A stretch of DNA of 13,525 nt from Candidatus Hodarchaeota archaeon (GTDB lineage Archaea > Asgardarchaeota > Heimdallarchaeia > Hodarchaeales > Hodarchaeaceae): NCBI GenBank assembly GCA_016839665.1, contig JAEOTU010000012.1, positions 1-13,525 of the forward strand. The letters run 5' to 3'. The position numbers and the translations under genes were made by a program. The notes beneath the pieces are model-generated. The model was not told the origin of the DNA and searched no databases. It saw only the letters and a program-made list of their open reading frames with translations. This document shows positions 6,337 through 13,407 of the stretch, one piece after another; the first letter of the stretch is position 1; every line of letters starts with the position of its first letter.

Positions 6337-6675
6337 ATGCAATTTTGTGAATGTGGTGCCATTCTCGTTCCTGATAAACAGCCGAATGGTAAAATTCAAA
6401 TGCGCTGCCATGCTTGTGGTAAGACAATCAGTTCTAATTCCAATTCCAAGGCGTTTGAAATAAAACAGAAGATCCGCCATTCTGATTTGGAGAAAACTGT
6501 GATTATTGAAGAACCCAATGCTATTGAAACCTTGCCAACCGCAAGTGTTGGCTGTGAAAAGTGTGGAAATAATGAAGCAGTTTATTGGCAGCTACAGACA
6601 AGAAGTGGAGATGAAGCTACCACAACTTTTTACCGATGTAGAAAATGCGGACATACTTGGCGGGATTATGGATAG
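6337..6675 (+). CDS. tfs: Transcription factor S (TFS; TFIIS-like transcript cleavage factor)
   Basis: TFS binds RNA polymerase and stimulates cleavage of backtracked transcripts. The 112-residue protein has an N-terminal zinc ribbon (CEC at 4-6, CHAC at 24-27) and a C-terminal ribbon (CEKC at 73-76, CRKC at 101-104). The latter carries TRSGDEATTTF, whose D92-E93 pair is the cleavage-stimulating acidic tip, followed by the typical ending CGHTWRDYG. The ATG at 6337 is chosen because GAGGTG at 6323-6328 stands eight bases upstream and family members begin 'M.FCP.CG'. An upstream in-frame TTG at 6283 would add 18 unrelated residues. The gene converges on fibrillarin with 19 bases between their stops; the first T-run on its strand (6702-6707) already lies inside the fibrillarin gene. 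Confidence 0.95.
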   Translation: MQFCECGAILVPDKQPNGKIQMRCHACGKTISSNSNSKAFEIKQKIRHSDLEKTVIIEEPNAIETLPTASVGCEKCGNNEAVYWQLQTRSGDEATTTFYRCRKCGHTWRDYG

Positions 6676-6694
6676 CCAATTAGTTTGAGAGACT

Positions 6695-7372
6695 TTAAGG
6701 CTTTTTTATAATTATAGCAGCATGTTTTTTCTCAAAAGCATCAATAGAGTTAAATTCTTGAATTTCTAGCCCAAAATCTCTCTCGAGCTCTTCAATTTGT
6801 TTGGAAAATACTTCATCAGGTTCGATAGAGACATCTATGCTCTGAGATTTGATTGCTAGGAAACCCAGTCCTCCAGATTTTAAGAACTCTTGGGAGTTCC
6901 GACCAAAGATCTTTGCTTGATCTGGTTGGGCAACATCCTGATAAATAAGGTCGACCTCAAAGACGAAAGAAGAATATTCTTCTGGCCGTCTTGCATCAGC
7001 TAAGATTGGAATTAAATTGGGTCTCTGCTCAGTTAGACGAAAGAATTTCCGCATTACTTTTGGAGAGAACTCGATCCCGTACAATATCCCGTTATCTAAG
7101 ATATCAGAGAAATGAGAAGCAGTTGTTCCTGTTGAGACTCCTAGGTATAAGATCTTCTTTCCCTGAATTTGGGGTAGTTTTTTCATCCCCGACAAGAAAG
7201 CAGCAACATATTTTGACCGATAGGGATCCCAACCACGATATTCCTTCCCATTGATTGAATATAACTTTTCACCATAGACTGAATTACCTGGTACTTTATT
7301 GCAGGTTACTACCCTGGATTTTTGGTCAGTTGTTACTTGAAACAGTCCATCAATACTGGTTTTTGTAAGCTT
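6695..7372 (-). CDS. flpA: Fibrillarin-like rRNA/tRNA 2'-O-methyltransferase
   Basis: Fibrillarin is the SAM-dependent enzyme of the C/D-box ribonucleoprotein that methylates ribose 2'-OH at sites chosen by guide RNA. Visible features are the N-terminal VPGNSVYGEKL block, EYRGWDPYRSKYVAAFLSG, motif I ILYLGVSTGTTASHFSDI, the acidic YGIEFSPK strand end, LADARRP, DLIYQDVAQPDQ with a catalytic Asp, and FLAIKSQSID with a catalytic Lys. Relatives usually have 'AASGTT' where this has 'VSTGTT'. From ATG 7372 the protein has 225 residues and begins MKLTKTSIDGLF like other archaeal members. A GTG at 7384, overlapping the nop5 stop as GTGA, is an alternative. It is the second gene of the nop5 operon, matching its working partner. 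Confidence 0.97.
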   Translation of the reverse strand, partial: KLTKTSIDGLFQVTTDQKSRVVTCNKVPGNSVYGEKLYSINGKEYRGWDPYRSKYVAAFLSGMKKLPQIQGKKILYLGVSTGTTASHFSDILDNGILYGIEFSPKVMRKFFRLTEQRPNLIPILADARRPEEYSSFVFEVDLIYQDVAQPDQAKIFGRNSQEFLKSGGLGFLAIKSQSIDVSIEPDEVFSKQIEELERDFGLEIQEFNSIDAFEKKHAAIIIKKP

Positions 7373-7380
7373 CATCCTTT

Positions 7381-8670
7381 TCACTCACGTTTTTTAGGTT
7401 TTTTCCCCTTTTCAGCCTTTCTCCTCCTTGTGAACCCTTTCTTACCTTTGAAATCCATCCTCCCTTTTTTAAAAGCTGGTTTCCGCTTTTTTCTCTTTTT
7501 TTGAAGCTTCTGTGCACGTTGTTGTTCCGATGGTTCTGGAAATGATGATTTTATTTCCTCTACTTTTTTTTCCAAATCCTGTAACAGTGTTGAACCAATA
7601 AATTCACCACTAAAGAAATCTACTCTAGCAGCAATAGTTAATTTACCTGCCAACGCGCGGGAAATCTTTCCTCGTTGATGTAGTTTAGCTGAATGAATAT
7701 AGGAAGACTGAAAAATAACTCCATGTTTTGGCGGATCTTCTCCTGATCTAAGATGCCGAAATAATGCCTTCTCTGCCCCTAGAACCTGTATAGTTCCTGA
7801 AGAACTTTTGGCCAAATTTTCAAGACTCCCTGCAAGAGCAATTAGTCGCGCAGCTAAAAGACTTCCAACGAGACATTGGAGATTTGGAGCTACTTCTTTC
7901 ATACTCTCATCAATATATTTGTCCAAATTGTCCTTTATTTTAAGAATTTCGACCCCAAAACTTGCTAATTGCGATATAGGATTCATATCGTACATTGAAA
8001 TGTCAGCCCCAAGAGATCGACTCGCTGCTTGAGAAATAAGCTCGCGTCTTTTATCAGAGAGGTGGGATAACAAATCGTCATCTAGATTGGATCTCATGGC
8101 ACCTTGAGTTTTTGAAATCAACTTAATATACTGGGGGTTGTCTCGTACCAAATCTTGTAGCTCAGGAAAATGAATCCCATACCATTCAGACAAGCGAGCA
8201 TAAATCAAGTTGAGAATAGAATTGATATCATCAATGCTTCTGATTGCTTGTGCAAGGTAAACATCTCTAGCTTCGACTTTATCCCTAAGGAGGAGTCGAG
8301 TGTAATCCATTGCTTTTTCACGGATAATACTGGTTAACATTTTCGGGGTTTGGATATTCAAATTTTTTGAAAGATATTCAGGAACTAATGTACGAATAGG
8401 AGCTAATTCACCAGGCCTAGCAAATCTAACATTTTCGAATCCTGCTTGCCTTAGATAATCAACGATTTCAGACCTGTCGGAAATAACTTCTTCTGTGGTT
8501 TTTTCAAAAAGATCTAAAATTCTCTCTCCGTTAGATTTAATGTATTCTTCTAAATTACTTGCAGTTAATGTCTCTTCTTGGTTAAACATTAATGATTTAA
8601 TTATTCTCAAATTTTCATTATCTCTTTCCCCAACGAGAATACCAGTAGCGACTACTAGAACGTACTTCAA
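7381..8670 (-). CDS. nop5: Nop5 (Nop56/58 homologue), scaffold of the C/D-box RNP
   Basis: Nop5 joins L7Ae-bound guide RNA to fibrillarin. In this 429-residue protein residues 1-115 form the fibrillarin-binding domain, about 120-245 the coiled-coil dimerisation region (LLLRDKVEARDVYLAQAIRS onward), and about 250-370 the Nop domain. The Nop signature is excellent: APNLQCLVGSLLAARLIALAGSL, IQVLGAEKALFRHL and SGEDPPKHGVIFQSSYI. The last 45 residues are an extended Lys/Arg tail, recalling the KKE/D tails of eukaryotic Nop56 and Nop58 but without their alternating acidic residues. The start is TTG 8670, with GGTGG seven to eleven bases upstream; no in-frame ATG fits the conserved N-terminus. It heads the operon with fibrillarin and is divergent from the RHH gene. 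Confidence 0.97.
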   Translation of the reverse strand: MKYVLVVATGILVGERDNENLRIIKSLMFNQEETLTASNLEEYIKSNGERILDLFEKTTEEVISDRSEIVDYLRQAGFENVRFARPGELAPIRTLVPEYLSKNLNIQTPKMLTSIIREKAMDYTRLLLRDKVEARDVYLAQAIRSIDDINSILNLIYARLSEWYGIHFPELQDLVRDNPQYIKLISKTQGAMRSNLDDDLLSHLSDKRRELISQAASRSLGADISMYDMNPISQLASFGVEILKIKDNLDKYIDESMKEVAPNLQCLVGSLLAARLIALAGSLENLAKSSSGTIQVLGAEKALFRHLRSGEDPPKHGVIFQSSYIHSAKLHQRGKISRALAGKLTIAARVDFFSGEFIGSTLLQDLEKKVEEIKSSFPEPSEQQRAQKLQKKRKKRKPAFKKGRMDFKGKKGFTRRRKAEKGKKPKKRE

Positions 8671-8838
8671 TTTGAACCACCAAGCTCTAAGTATTGAGCA
8701 AGATAATCAGCAAATAAAACTGTTTCTTTTTTTTTGGAGGACAGTTTATTTCTTTCAGGATTTTATTTAAAATAATTGAACAACTATCATCTTATAATAG
8801 CTTGCGTAACCATCTTTATAGGATTAATGAAAAAACTG

Positions 8839-8846
8839 TATATAAA
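8839..8846 (+). promoter_or_regulatory. TATA box for the RHH / protease / AN1 cassette
   Basis: TATATAAA, preceded by a purine-rich GAAAAAACTG that could serve as the BRE, is the best archaeal TATA match in the window. Transcription would start around 8868, leaving a leader of roughly 50 bases before the ribbon-helix-helix gene. The three downstream genes follow without room for another promoter. Confidence 0.5.
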
Positions 8847-8922
8847 CATGAAGGATCCTAAGGAAAAAATCGAAAGAACATGAAGAGCTGAAATCAACTA
8901 GAAAAAGTGCGTGAAAACATCA

Positions 8923-9105
8923 ATGACACGGCAAAAGCCTATTAGTATTAAGATTCCAGATCAAATATTAATTTTAATTGATAATTTTGTACGTCTTGAA
9001 CGATACGAATCTAGATCTCATTTTTTGCGAATTGCCATTGAAGAATTACTTCAACAAGAGCTTGGTACTTGGGAAAAACTAGTTGACCAAATTAGTGAGA
9101 AGTAA
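8923..9105 (+). CDS. Ribbon-helix-helix (CopG/Arc type) DNA-binding protein
   Basis: This is a small 60-residue protein (64 if started at GTG 8911). Residues 5-45 fit the RHH fold: the beta ribbon KPISIKIPDQ, helix A ILILIDNFVRLE, the turn with YESRSHFLRIA, and helix B IAIEELLQQEL. The strand's alternating polar residues would contact DNA as a dimer. The short tail (GTWEKLVDQISEK) has no recognisable domain. Such proteins are usually local transcription regulators or antitoxins; no toxin gene is adjacent. Because it lies eight to 26 bases before a site-2-type protease gene, autoregulation of this cassette is the simplest idea, but the sequence does not prove it. Neither candidate start has a clear Shine-Dalgarno motif. 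Confidence 0.82.
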   Translation: MTRQKPISIKIPDQILILIDNFVRLERYESRSHFLRIAIEELLQQELGTWEKLVDQISEK

Positions 9106-9131
9106 TTAGAGAGTTGCAGAGTTTGGCTCGA

Positions 9132-9767
9132 ATGTTTTCATTTTCAACAACTGAAAAACGAGAATTATTGGCTGCAACCTCTCTTTTCGTATTAGTAGAA
9201 CTGTCTATTGTAATAATACCAAGCGGACTCTTCACATCTAATTTATTTGATATTCTTTTATCTATTAATCAAGATACAATTATTAGTATGATCATTCTGG
9301 GTCTCTTGAGTTTCCCTCTCTTCCTTTTCCACGAATTGGCACATAAATTTGTAGCGCAGGGTTATAATCTATCTTCTGAATTCCGTTTCTTTCCTAATAT
9401 GGCATTTCTCTCGTTATTTTCAATATTAATGCCAATAAAGATTATTGCGCCTGGAGTGGTTCAATCTACTGGGAGTTACCGCGTTGACATTGAGGCGAGA
9501 ATTGCGATGGCAGGGCCGCTAGTGAATTTGATGCTAGGTGGCATCTTCCTATTTTTATCTGCTTTATTTCCAGAAAATTGGGTAAATCTCTTATTATTCG
9601 TAAGTAAATTCTCTTTTGACCTAGCACTATTCAATCTCTTACCTTTTTTTGTACTAGATGGAGCTAAAGTTCTTAGATGGCATAGTGGGGTTTTTGGGAT
9701 AATTTTTTGCTTATCTATTACTTTGTGGATCCTCCATCCTTTTGGACTATTTGGGATTTTTTACTAA
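9132..9767 (+). CDS. Site-2-protease-type (M50) intramembrane zinc metalloprotease
   Basis: This multi-pass membrane protein of 211 residues carries both M50 signatures. HELAH (67-71) holds the HExxH zinc ligands and catalytic Glu, inside the hydrophobic segment FPLFLFHELAHKFVAQG. NLLPFFVLDGAK (168-179) is the second motif, whose Asp (176) completes the metal site. AMAGPLVNL (125-133) matches the usual 'AGP..N' between them. There are about five or six hydrophobic segments and no PDZ or CBS domain. Such enzymes cut transmembrane segments of other proteins. A TTG at 9114 would add six residues; ATG 9132 is preferred because GAGAG abuts the TTG with no spacer. The stop overlaps the next start as TAATG, so the AN1 membrane protein is probably made together with it. 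Confidence 0.9.
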   Translation: MFSFSTTEKRELLAATSLFVLVELSIVIIPSGLFTSNLFDILLSINQDTIISMIILGLLSFPLFLFHELAHKFVAQGYNLSSEFRFFPNMAFLSLFSILMPIKIIAPGVVQSTGSYRVDIEARIAMAGPLVNLMLGGIFLFLSALFPENWVNLLLFVSKFSFDLALFNLLPFFVLDGAKVLRWHSGVFGIIFCLSITLWILHPFGLFGIFY

Positions 9768-10177
9768 TGAATACTCTAACACAGCAAGAACAATCTATTT
9801 TACTTATAAGTGTTTTATTGATCATAGCTATAGTATTAGAGGTTGTGATACTCCCCCCAGACGCGGAAATCAAGCTTTTTCTCATAGGAGTAAGTACCCT
9901 TGTTTTTTCCTTCTTACTATTCTACTTCTTCATCATTCATCCTATGAATCTTCAATCAAAAAGCCCAACAATGTACAACCGAAGTTACTCTGGTTCTTTT
10001 CGTCCAAACGTAATTCCTCCTTCAAAGAGCGTTAAAAAGACCATTTTGAGAGGATCTTGTCATTTTTGCGGAAACCCAGCGATGATGGGTTTTACCTGCA
10101 GTTATTGCCAAGAGTATTTTTGCTCAGAACATCGTTTACCAGAGAAACATCATTGCTTTAGGTTAAGAAATCGTTAA
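9767..10177 (+). CDS. Two-helix membrane protein with C-terminal AN1-type zinc finger
   Basis: This 136-residue protein has two hydrophobic segments near 10-30 and 36-58, a Ser/Pro/Asn-rich linker (62-90), and a complete AN1 finger at the C-terminus. The ligands follow C98-x2-C101-x9-C111-x2-C114-x4-C119-x2-H122-x5-H128-x-C130, the exact AN1 spacing. With a short N-terminus and tight hairpin, the finger most likely lies in the cytosol. AN1 fingers occur in eukaryotic ubiquitin- and stress-linked proteins and, in archaea, in membrane proteins including rhomboid-protease fusions of haloarchaea. ATG 9767 overlaps the protease stop by one base, so the two are translationally coupled. Function is not known; adaptor or substrate of the protease are both possible. 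It converges on the GT2 gene with seven bases between. Confidence 0.88.
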   Translation: MNTLTQQEQSILLISVLLIIAIVLEVVILPPDAEIKLFLIGVSTLVFSFLLFYFFIIHPMNLQSKSPTMYNRSYSGSFRPNVIPPSKSVKKTILRGSCHFCGNPAMMGFTCSYCQEYFCSEHRLPEKHHCFRLRNR

Positions 10178-10184
10178 GCACGTC

Positions 10185-11651
10185 TTAATGAGAAGTGAAA
10201 GCGTGTCTTAATTCGGATAAAACTAAATTCAACACACTTAAAAGAAGAAATAAATAGAATATAGCTTGGAATACGAATATCCCTCCCAGTTCTAGCCCTT
10301 TGAGTAAGCCAAAACATAATATTGTCATATATGCTATTTCAACCAAGAAAATTTTGTCTAAGGGGATTTTTTCTCGGATAGTGATTCCATTAGTTTTCTG
10401 GGAATCGATCAAATTGAACTTAGGTGTTCGTTCAAATTTCCCTCCTTTTTTAAAAAGTCCGCTTATCGTACCAAAGCCCATCCTAACTATTAAACCTGCT
10501 CCCCAGAATAGAAACAGGGGAATCAATAGAATGAAAGTTAGAGGACGCTCGGCTCGAAGAATTGTGATTAGATATGTAATAATACCGAACATTGTAGCAA
10601 TTGTAAACAGTATTCCGAAAATAAAATATAAACCCCTATTTATTTGAGGAAAAAATAAATATAACAACATTGAACTAGAACTTACATTTAACAGAATCAT
10701 CAAGGGCATAAAATATTGAGTAAGATGAATCGATCCTTGAAGACGAGACTTTTTGTTTGGATTTTGCCAGAATAAAGTTAGGTTCTTTCTCAAATTTTGT
10801 GAAAATCCTTTTGCCCACCTATTTTGTTGGATAATCCAATAGCGTAGTGTTGGTGGGATCTCTTGATAATTTAAGAGATCTCTCAGATAAACGATTTCAT
10901 AACCCTGTATTTGAGCACGATAAGCTAGATCCAAATCTTCCGCAACAGTTGCTGAAGACCATCCTCCACTTCTTTCTATTGCAGATCTTCGCCATATACC
11001 ACCAGAACCATTGAATGAAATAAAGGCATTTCTTTTTTTACGTCCTAATTTCTCAACTAGAAAGTGACCATCGTGGCCAATTGACATTGATCGGGTAAAG
11101 AGCGAAAATTCCAGATTATAGTGCCCCCACCTTGCTTGAACTGCTCCAATATGTTCATTATTCTTGAAATAATGGATTGTACGCTCTAAAAAATGAGGAT
11201 TAATTAGAAAATCAGCATCAAAGATAGCTACAAGCTCAGATACTCCATGTTTTAATCCATTTGAAAGAGCTCCAGCTTTGTATCCCTTTCTACTACTTCT
11301 GCGAATTACCTCGATATTAAAACCCTTTTCCTTAAAGGAATAGACTTCAGAATCAATAATTGAAGATGTTTGGTCGGTAGAATCATCCAATATTTGAATT
11401 CGTAATTTTTCTTTTGGATATTCAAGGTTAAAAAGATGAAATAGAGTACGTTGAATGACATTTGACTCATTGTAAACAGGCAGTTGAATTGTAACAATTG
11501 GTAGCTCAAATTCCTCATAATAATCCTTAATTGGAGGATCGTTCCAATTACGAGAAGAGATCGCAAGAAAAAACATATTGATAGGATATGGAAGAAGGAG
11601 AAGCCCTGAAATTATGTAAATGGCTAGGAGGAAAAGAAATAGAATTTCCAA
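10185..11651 (-). CDS. Membrane-bound family 2 glycosyltransferase (CslA/cellulose-synthase-like)
   Basis: This 488-residue processive-type GT2 enzyme has an N-terminal membrane segment (3-30), a cytosolic GT-A domain (about 50-275) and four or more C-terminal membrane helices (about 312-480). The catalytic set is intact: DDSTDQT (89-95) after the PVYNES start, DAD (145-147), AED (227-229) and QQNRW (265-269). FERTPKFN near 407 is another feature of this group. Closest by pattern are CslA-like beta-mannan or glucomannan synthases and related hexosyltransferases; the sugar and acceptor cannot be read from sequence. It probably builds a cell-surface glycan or glycolipid. The start is TTG 11651; no ATG fits better. 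It stands alone on the minus strand. Confidence 0.9.
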   Translation of the reverse strand: MEILFLFLLAIYIISGLLLLPYPINMFFLAISSRNWNDPPIKDYYEEFELPIVTIQLPVYNESNVIQRTLFHLFNLEYPKEKLRIQILDDSTDQTSSIIDSEVYSFKEKGFNIEVIRRSSRKGYKAGALSNGLKHGVSELVAIFDADFLINPHFLERTIHYFKNNEHIGAVQARWGHYNLEFSLFTRSMSIGHDGHFLVEKLGRKKRNAFISFNGSGGIWRRSAIERSGGWSSATVAEDLDLAYRAQIQGYEIVYLRDLLNYQEIPPTLRYWIIQQNRWAKGFSQNLRKNLTLFWQNPNKKSRLQGSIHLTQYFMPLMILLNVSSSSMLLYLFFPQINRGLYFIFGILFTIATMFGIITYLITILRAERPLTFILLIPLFLFWGAGLIVRMGFGTISGLFKKGGKFERTPKFNLIDSQKTNGITIREKIPLDKIFLVEIAYMTILCFGLLKGLELGGIFVFQAIFYLFLLLSVLNLVLSELRHAFTSH

Positions 11652-11662
11652 TTGAAATCAAT

Positions 11663-11671
11663 CCTTTTATA
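11663..11671 (-). promoter_or_regulatory. TATA-box-like motif before the GT2 gene
   Basis: The minus strand reads TATAAAAGG, a good TATA match, twelve bases before the TTG start of the glycosyltransferase. The position is awkward: at the usual 25-base spacing, transcription would begin a few codons inside the frame. Either the spacing is short and the transcript leaderless, or this is a chance match. Confidence 0.3.
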
Positions 11672-11790
11672 CTTCAAGGAGATCTAATAGGTTTGCGTGT
11701 TTATTAGTAGCAAGATTTTTCAGAAGGATTTGATAATAGTCTAATCACTCTTTGCTATCCTTATGAGAATATAATTATATTCTTACTGAC

Positions 11791-11857
11791 TCTAAAAACT
11801 CGTCCTTTGTGGTCGAAAAAAGGTGTTATTGGAAGAATTTTAATCATAGGAGGAAAT
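11791..11857 (+). pseudogene. Diverged partial copy of the NnrD coding region, upstream of nnr
   Basis: This 67-base segment lines up without gaps with 12558-12624 inside the following gene: 56 of 67 bases agree by my count. In the matching frame (11792-11872) it reads LKTRPLWSKKGVIGRILIIG followed by GNRTLR and a stop, against [20 protein letters not shown] followed by GNETYS in the gene. Four of the eleven differences are silent, so the piece once coded for the same protein segment. Its AGGAGG (11848-11853), derived from the Gly-Gly codons, is now the Shine-Dalgarno-like motif before the nnr start. Its own TGA overlaps the nnr GTG as GTGA. No intact start or domain remains, hence a gene fragment. 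Confidence 0.65.
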
Positions 11858-11868
11858 AGAACATTAAG

Positions 11869-13407
11869 GTGAATTCAAAAAAGATATCAACTCTTGAAAT
11901 GGGTATTATTGATGTAAACTCAGAATATCTTGGAGTAGATCGAGCATTCTTAATGGAAAACGCTGGAAGAGGTTTAGCAGAGTTGGTTTGGCAGGTTTAT
12001 CAATCAGAAAACCGATCTGAGATAATTATCTTTGCAGGGAAAGGTGGAAATGGTGGAGATGGAATGGTTGCTGCCCGACATCTCTCTCGAAATCTACCAA
12101 TCCAGTTTTATTTAGTAGGATCTCATAAAGATCTCACAAAACGCTCAACACAAAAAAATTGGCGAATTCTACAAAATATGCCCGAATCGATAAAATTACA
12201 TGAAATTATTCTAGTGGAAGATATCACTAAACTTGAAATCAATTCAAAAACACTAATTGTAGATTCTCTACTTGGGACTGGGATTCGCGGAAAATTAAGA
12301 GAACCTCTTGCTACCCTCATACGTTCAATTTCAAAGTGGCAGGAAAAAGGATCAATAGTAATTAGTGCTGATACACCTACAGGGATTGATCCAAACACTG
12401 GGAATAAGGCAAATGTGTTTTTAAAACCTCAATGGACTGGAAGTTTTCATAAACAGAAACAAGGCCTATCCTCAAAAAATGCTGGGAAAATTCAAATAAT
12501 ACCTATTGGCGTTCCACCCGAAACAGAAAGGGTAATAGGACCAGGTGATCTATTAGCTCTAAAAGCTCGATCTTCATGGTCAAAAAAAGGTGATAATGGA
12601 AGGATATTAGTCATAGGAGGAAATGAAACCTATTCAGGTGCTCCTGCACTTGCTGCAATGGGTGCTCTACACTCTGGAATAGATTTGGTTACAATTCTCT
12701 CCCCTCAAAAAATCAGCTCCTCTATCCGATCTTATTCTCCCGAATTTATTGTCAAGGACTATACTACTCCCCATTTAACAGCCGAAACACTTCAAATTGA
12801 GTTAATTAAGCAAAATGATGTCGTTATTCTAGGACCAGGATTGGGACAGCATCCTGATACTCATGAAGCAGTCTTAAAAGTTATGATAATGATCAAAAAA
12901 CAGAATAAACCGATTATAATAGATGCTGATGCACTAAAACTGCTAGATATAAACAGCGTTTCTTCAAAAACCATTTTGACTCCTCATGCAGGAGAATTTT
13001 TAGCTTTAACTGACGTTACTATTCCTGCGACTGTACCAGAATTTCAACGACGTTTGGAAATAGTTGAAGAGGTTTCACAAAAGTTTCCAAATGTGTGGGT
13101 GGTAAAAGGCCATTGGGATATTGTTTCTGATAATTCGCACACGACTAAAGTTAATAAAACAGGCACTTCTCAAATGACAAGAGGGGGTACTGGAGATATA
13201 TTAGCTGGATTGATTGCTGGTTTTGCAGCTCAAACTGAGTCACTGTTCCATGCTGCTTGTATTGGGACTTATATCAATGGTAGAGCTGGTGAACTTGCTG
13301 ATAAAAACTTTAATCTCGCGAATCTACTTTCCCAAATTCCCATAGCTATTCAGGAAAGTAATGACTTTATCCAAAACGATTCCGTGTTCAGAACTGGACC
13401 CCAGTGA
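11869..13407 (+). CDS. nnr: Bifunctional NAD(P)HX epimerase / ADP-dependent NAD(P)HX dehydratase
   Basis: The enzyme repairs hydrated NADH and NADPH. Residues 1-220 form the YjeF_N epimerase ([55 protein letters not shown]). Residues about 225-505 form the ribokinase-like dehydratase: [57 protein letters not shown] and [16 protein letters not shown] with the catalytic Asp. Length (512) is normal for the fused form. The GTG at 11869 is the best start; AGGAGG lies 15 bases upstream, which is far. An in-frame ATT at 11863 would have nine-base spacing but is a rare start codon. A fragment of its own dehydratase domain lies directly upstream. The 3' end overlaps tbp by 20 bases on the opposite strand. 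Confidence 0.96.
   Translation: MNSKKISTLEMGIIDVNSEYLGVDRAFLMENAGRGLAELVWQVYQSENRSEIIIFAGKGGNGGDGMVAARHLSRNLPIQFYLVGSHKDLTKRSTQKNWRILQNMPESIKLHEIILVEDITKLEINSKTLIVDSLLGTGIRGKLREPLATLIRSISKWQEKGSIVISADTPTGIDPNTGNKANVFLKPQWTGSFHKQKQGLSSKNAGKIQIIPIGVPPETERVIGPGDLLALKARSSWSKKGDNGRILVIGGNETYSGAPALAAMGALHSGIDLVTILSPQKISSSIRSYSPEFIVKDYTTPHLTAETLQIELIKQNDVVILGPGLGQHPDTHEAVLKVMIMIKKQNKPIIIDADALKLLDINSVSSKTILTPHAGEFLALTDVTIPATVPEFQRRLEIVEEVSQKFPNVWVVKGHWDIVSDNSHTTKVNKTGTSQMTRGGTGDILAGLIAGFAAQTESLFHAACIGTYINGRAGELADKNFNLANLLSQIPIAIQESNDFIQNDSVFRTGPQ
12558..12624 (+). repeat. Internal parent copy of the 67-base repeat, inside nnr
   Basis: This segment at the start of the dehydratase domain (encoding [20 protein letters not shown] and GN) is the counterpart of the fragment at 11791-11857 in direct orientation, about 770 bases away start to start. 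The long shared block TCATAGGAGGAAAT and the AAAAAAGGTG run make the match easy to see. Confidence 0.65.

Noticed and set aside
6257..6463. GTG-started frame of 68 codons overlapping the tfs start
   Set aside because: It is out of frame with the clear TFS zinc-ribbon protein and has no family features, although AAGGA lies just before it.
8911..9767. RHH gene plus following gene considered as a toxin-antitoxin pair
   Set aside because: The second gene is a clear M50 intramembrane protease with HELAH and LDG motifs, not a known toxin family.
9742..10035. Plus-strand frame of 97 codons overlapping the AN1 gene
   Set aside because: It is out of frame with the AN1 zinc-finger protein and lacks any recognisable domain.
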